From assembly GCA_025934485.1 (NCBI GenBank), contig JAICXX010000024.1:1-54204 (forward strand): a stretch of DNA of 54,204 nucleotides. Direction: 5' to 3'. This stretch comes from Chitinophagaceae bacterium (lineage in GTDB: Bacteria; Bacteroidota; Bacteroidia; Chitinophagales; Chitinophagaceae). Made by a program: the position numbers and the translations under genes. Below are positions 52,672-54,204 of this stretch, in pieces (positions within the stretch are counted from its first letter, which is position 1; every line of letters starts with the position of its first letter). The notes under the pieces are model-generated. The model was not told where the DNA came from. It worked only from the letters and a program-made list of their open reading frames with translations, and made no database searches.

Positions 52672-54018
52672 TCAATTGTCCCAAAACAGCTTGGGCGAGT
52701 ACAAGGTCACATTCTGCGGCACATTGGCCGCATTGAAATTGATCTCCGTCTGTGGATACAACAGCCGTCTCGGGATCGGATTACCCGTGACACTCGTCAG
52801 CACCGGGCTCCCCGTCCTACGCCATAACACCCAGGCTTCGGGATTCAGGAACAAGGCAATATACTCCTGCGACGCGATCTGCGCTATCGCCGCATCTGTA
52901 GTCCCGGGCAACACCCCATTCGCCACCAGGTAGGCATCGATATCCGTCTGAGCAACGCCCAGCTTCTTCATATTGGCGGTTATCGCCGCCTGGTAAAGGG
53001 TCTGCGCAGCGGCAACGGTGCCGCCGTTACGCAACGTGGCCTCGGCGCTGGCGAACAACAGCTCATCATAAGTTATGAATTCCACCGGCGAATTGATCTG
53101 GTTATAATAGCTCAACGAACTGTCCAGGTCGAACGCAAGATACCGCGGATCGCCCGAGGCCAGCAGGTTTGTCGCAAGCGTACTCTGCGTAAAATTCTCA
53201 TCCCCCGGGCGGTCCCGATAAAATTGATACCAGGGACTGGCGGACGTCTGTTGGGTACCGAACGTATATTGCGCATTGTCCGCATTACTCGTAAACGACT
53301 GTCCTATCTCCGTAAGCGCCGTAGCGGCCATCTGTGGATTGCCCTTGCTCTGATGCAGCGCCAGCCGTGCCTTTATCGCATGTCCGAACTTGATCCATTC
53401 AGCCGCCTTTCCGCCATACATCACGTCCTGCGTCGTGGGCACCAGCGGTCCCGCATCCGGGTTCTGCAGTAGGGTAGTACCCACATTGATCAGCGATGTG
53501 ATCGTATCATACAAGGCCGAAGCCTTGTCATAGGCAGGATGCAGGTTCACTGTCTGCGCATTGCCCTTGAAGGCCTGCGAATACGGCAGATCGCCCCAGA
53601 TGTCCACTGCTACCTGCAACGAATAAGCCATCAGTATCCTGCCGATGCCGCCATACGCGTTGTATCCCCCCGCATCGCTGACCTGGATCAGCGTATAGTC
53701 ATTCTCTAACGCCGATGTATATAAGTCGGGCCAGACATTGTCGAAATTACCGGGGTTAAAATTGTATTGATAATATTGCTGCGACTGCGAGTTAGCCCCG
53801 TACATCTGCTGCATTAGCAAAGCGGAATACCTCGAAAGATCGCCGCCCTGCGTATAACCCAGCGCGGCCTCCACCGTGGGCAGCAACAGGTCGGGCGTCA
53901 CGCTCGGCAACGCATTGGGATTCACATTCTGGTCGGTAAAAAAACTCTTTTTACAGGATGAGGCGATAAAGAGCCCGAGAAACATCGCCAGTAGCACCGA
54001 TTTATGTTGTAGTCTCAT
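52672..54018 (-). CDS. SusD/RagB-family nutrient-binding outer-membrane lipoprotein
   Basis: A 448-residue lipoprotein of the SusD-like type 2 group. The signal peptide ends at the lipobox IASSCKK (Cys about 22). Helical TPR-like SusD features include ILMAYSLQVAVDIWGDLPYS, GKAAEWIKFGHAIKARLALH and the C-terminal RRLLYPQTEINFN. It caps the SusC channel to catch oligosaccharides or peptides at the cell surface. The SusC end lies 27 nt upstream in the same direction, so the pair is an operon. Ligand unknown. Confidence 0.95.
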   Translation of the reverse strand: MRLQHKSVLLAMFLGLFIASSCKKSFFTDQNVNPNALPSVTPDLLLPTVEAALGYTQGGDLSRYSALLMQQMYGANSQSQQYYQYNFNPGNFDNVWPDLYTSALENDYTLIQVSDAGGYNAYGGIGRILMAYSLQVAVDIWGDLPYSQAFKGNAQTVNLHPAYDKASALYDTITSLINVGTTLLQNPDAGPLVPTTQDVMYGGKAAEWIKFGHAIKARLALHQSKGNPQMAATALTEIGQSFTSNADNAQYTFGTQQTSASPWYQFYRDRPGDENFTQSTLATNLLASGDPRYLAFDLDSSLSYYNQINSPVEFITYDELLFASAEATLRNGGTVAAAQTLYQAAITANMKKLGVAQTDIDAYLVANGVLPGTTDAAIAQIASQEYIALFLNPEAWVLWRRTGSPVLTSVTGNPIPRRLLYPQTEINFNAANVPQNVTLYSPKLFWDN

Positions 54019-54045
54019 TTTACTCGTTTTTAAGGTTAAGATTCG

Positions 54046-54204
54046 TTAAAGCCCGACATTCAGGCGAACACCATAGCTCTTGGTATTAGGGTTGTTGAAA
54101 TAATCTAAACCCTGGCTGTTATTCGGCCCGCCGAGACTCGTCTCCGGATCCACCCCGTCGTATTTCGTCCACACATGCAGGTTATTGGCGAAGACCGTCA
54201 GGGA
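54046..54204 (-). CDS. SusC/RagA TonB-dependent receptor, C-terminal end only
   Basis: The last 52 codons are in the window and end in a TAA at 54046. The sequence has NLHVWTKYDGVDPET and ends in YFNNPNTKSYGVRLNVGL, the typical final beta-strand of SusC-type TonB-dependent channels, ending in a hydrophobic residue. The rest lies past the right edge. It precedes susD, the normal order of such pairs. Confidence 0.9.
   Translation of the reverse strand, partial: SLTVFANNLHVWTKYDGVDPETSLGGPNNSQGLDYFNNPNTKSYGVRLNVGL

Overview
The window looks like chromosomal DNA of a fairly GC-rich member of the Bacteroidota, most likely a relative of Chitinophaga (Chitinophagaceae). The reasons are a SusC/SusD pair, a periplasmic two-propeller hybrid histidine kinase, Bacteroidota-type promoters (TTTG, about 19 nt, TAnnTTTG), a NUDIX-type arabinose regulator, and a metallophosphoesterase joined to an Omp85-like barrel. 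No rRNA, tRNA, CRISPR array or insertion sequence was seen. The family assignment is inference.

Layout. 1-4500: a fatty-acid hydroxylase fused to DUF2147 (cut by the left edge), a SNF2 helicase and a lone acyl carrier protein. 4497-11989: a D-xylose operon on the minus strand (xylB, xylA, a XylE-type symporter, an SSS symporter) divergent from a LacI-family regulator, with a perfect 16-bp palindrome between them. 12065-13870: a zinc alcohol dehydrogenase and a YefM/YoeB toxin-antitoxin pair with a readable promoter and operator. 14069-16438: an FtsX/MacB-type permease. 16698-31847: a minus-strand run with an XRE regulator, a TPR membrane protein, an EamA transporter, an HD-PycTM fusion, a large GAF-like protein, an SdiA-regulated-type lipoprotein, the phosphoesterase/kinase-like/barrel protein and the hybrid kinase. 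32304-38671: an L-arabinose operon (araB, araD, araA, SSS transporter, NUDIX regulator). 38672-39312: a gene-free stretch with two LacI-type half-palindromes, a candidate small RNA and two opposed terminators. 40879-47086: a compact double-glycine-leader peptide island. 47092-52586, plus the aldehyde dehydrogenase at 39313-40677: a set that fits gamma-glutamylation-dependent breakdown of an amino alcohol. 52672-54204: SusD and the C-terminal end of SusC.

How it fits together. The xylose and arabinose operons both feed the pentose phosphate pathway and carry related SSS symporters. A 14-nt identity between the xylose operator and a site just past the arabinose operon suggests regulatory cross-talk. 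The most original region is 39313-52586. There a peptide secretion island (two leader peptides, attenuator hairpin, small membrane protein, ABC ATPase and permease, membrane protein, thioredoxin, peptidase-containing exporter) sits between the aldehyde dehydrogenase and the rest of a PuuA/PuuD-like pathway. That arrangement suggests it was inserted into an older catabolic operon. The HD-PycTM protein next to a large GAF-like protein is a second candidate signalling or defence unit.
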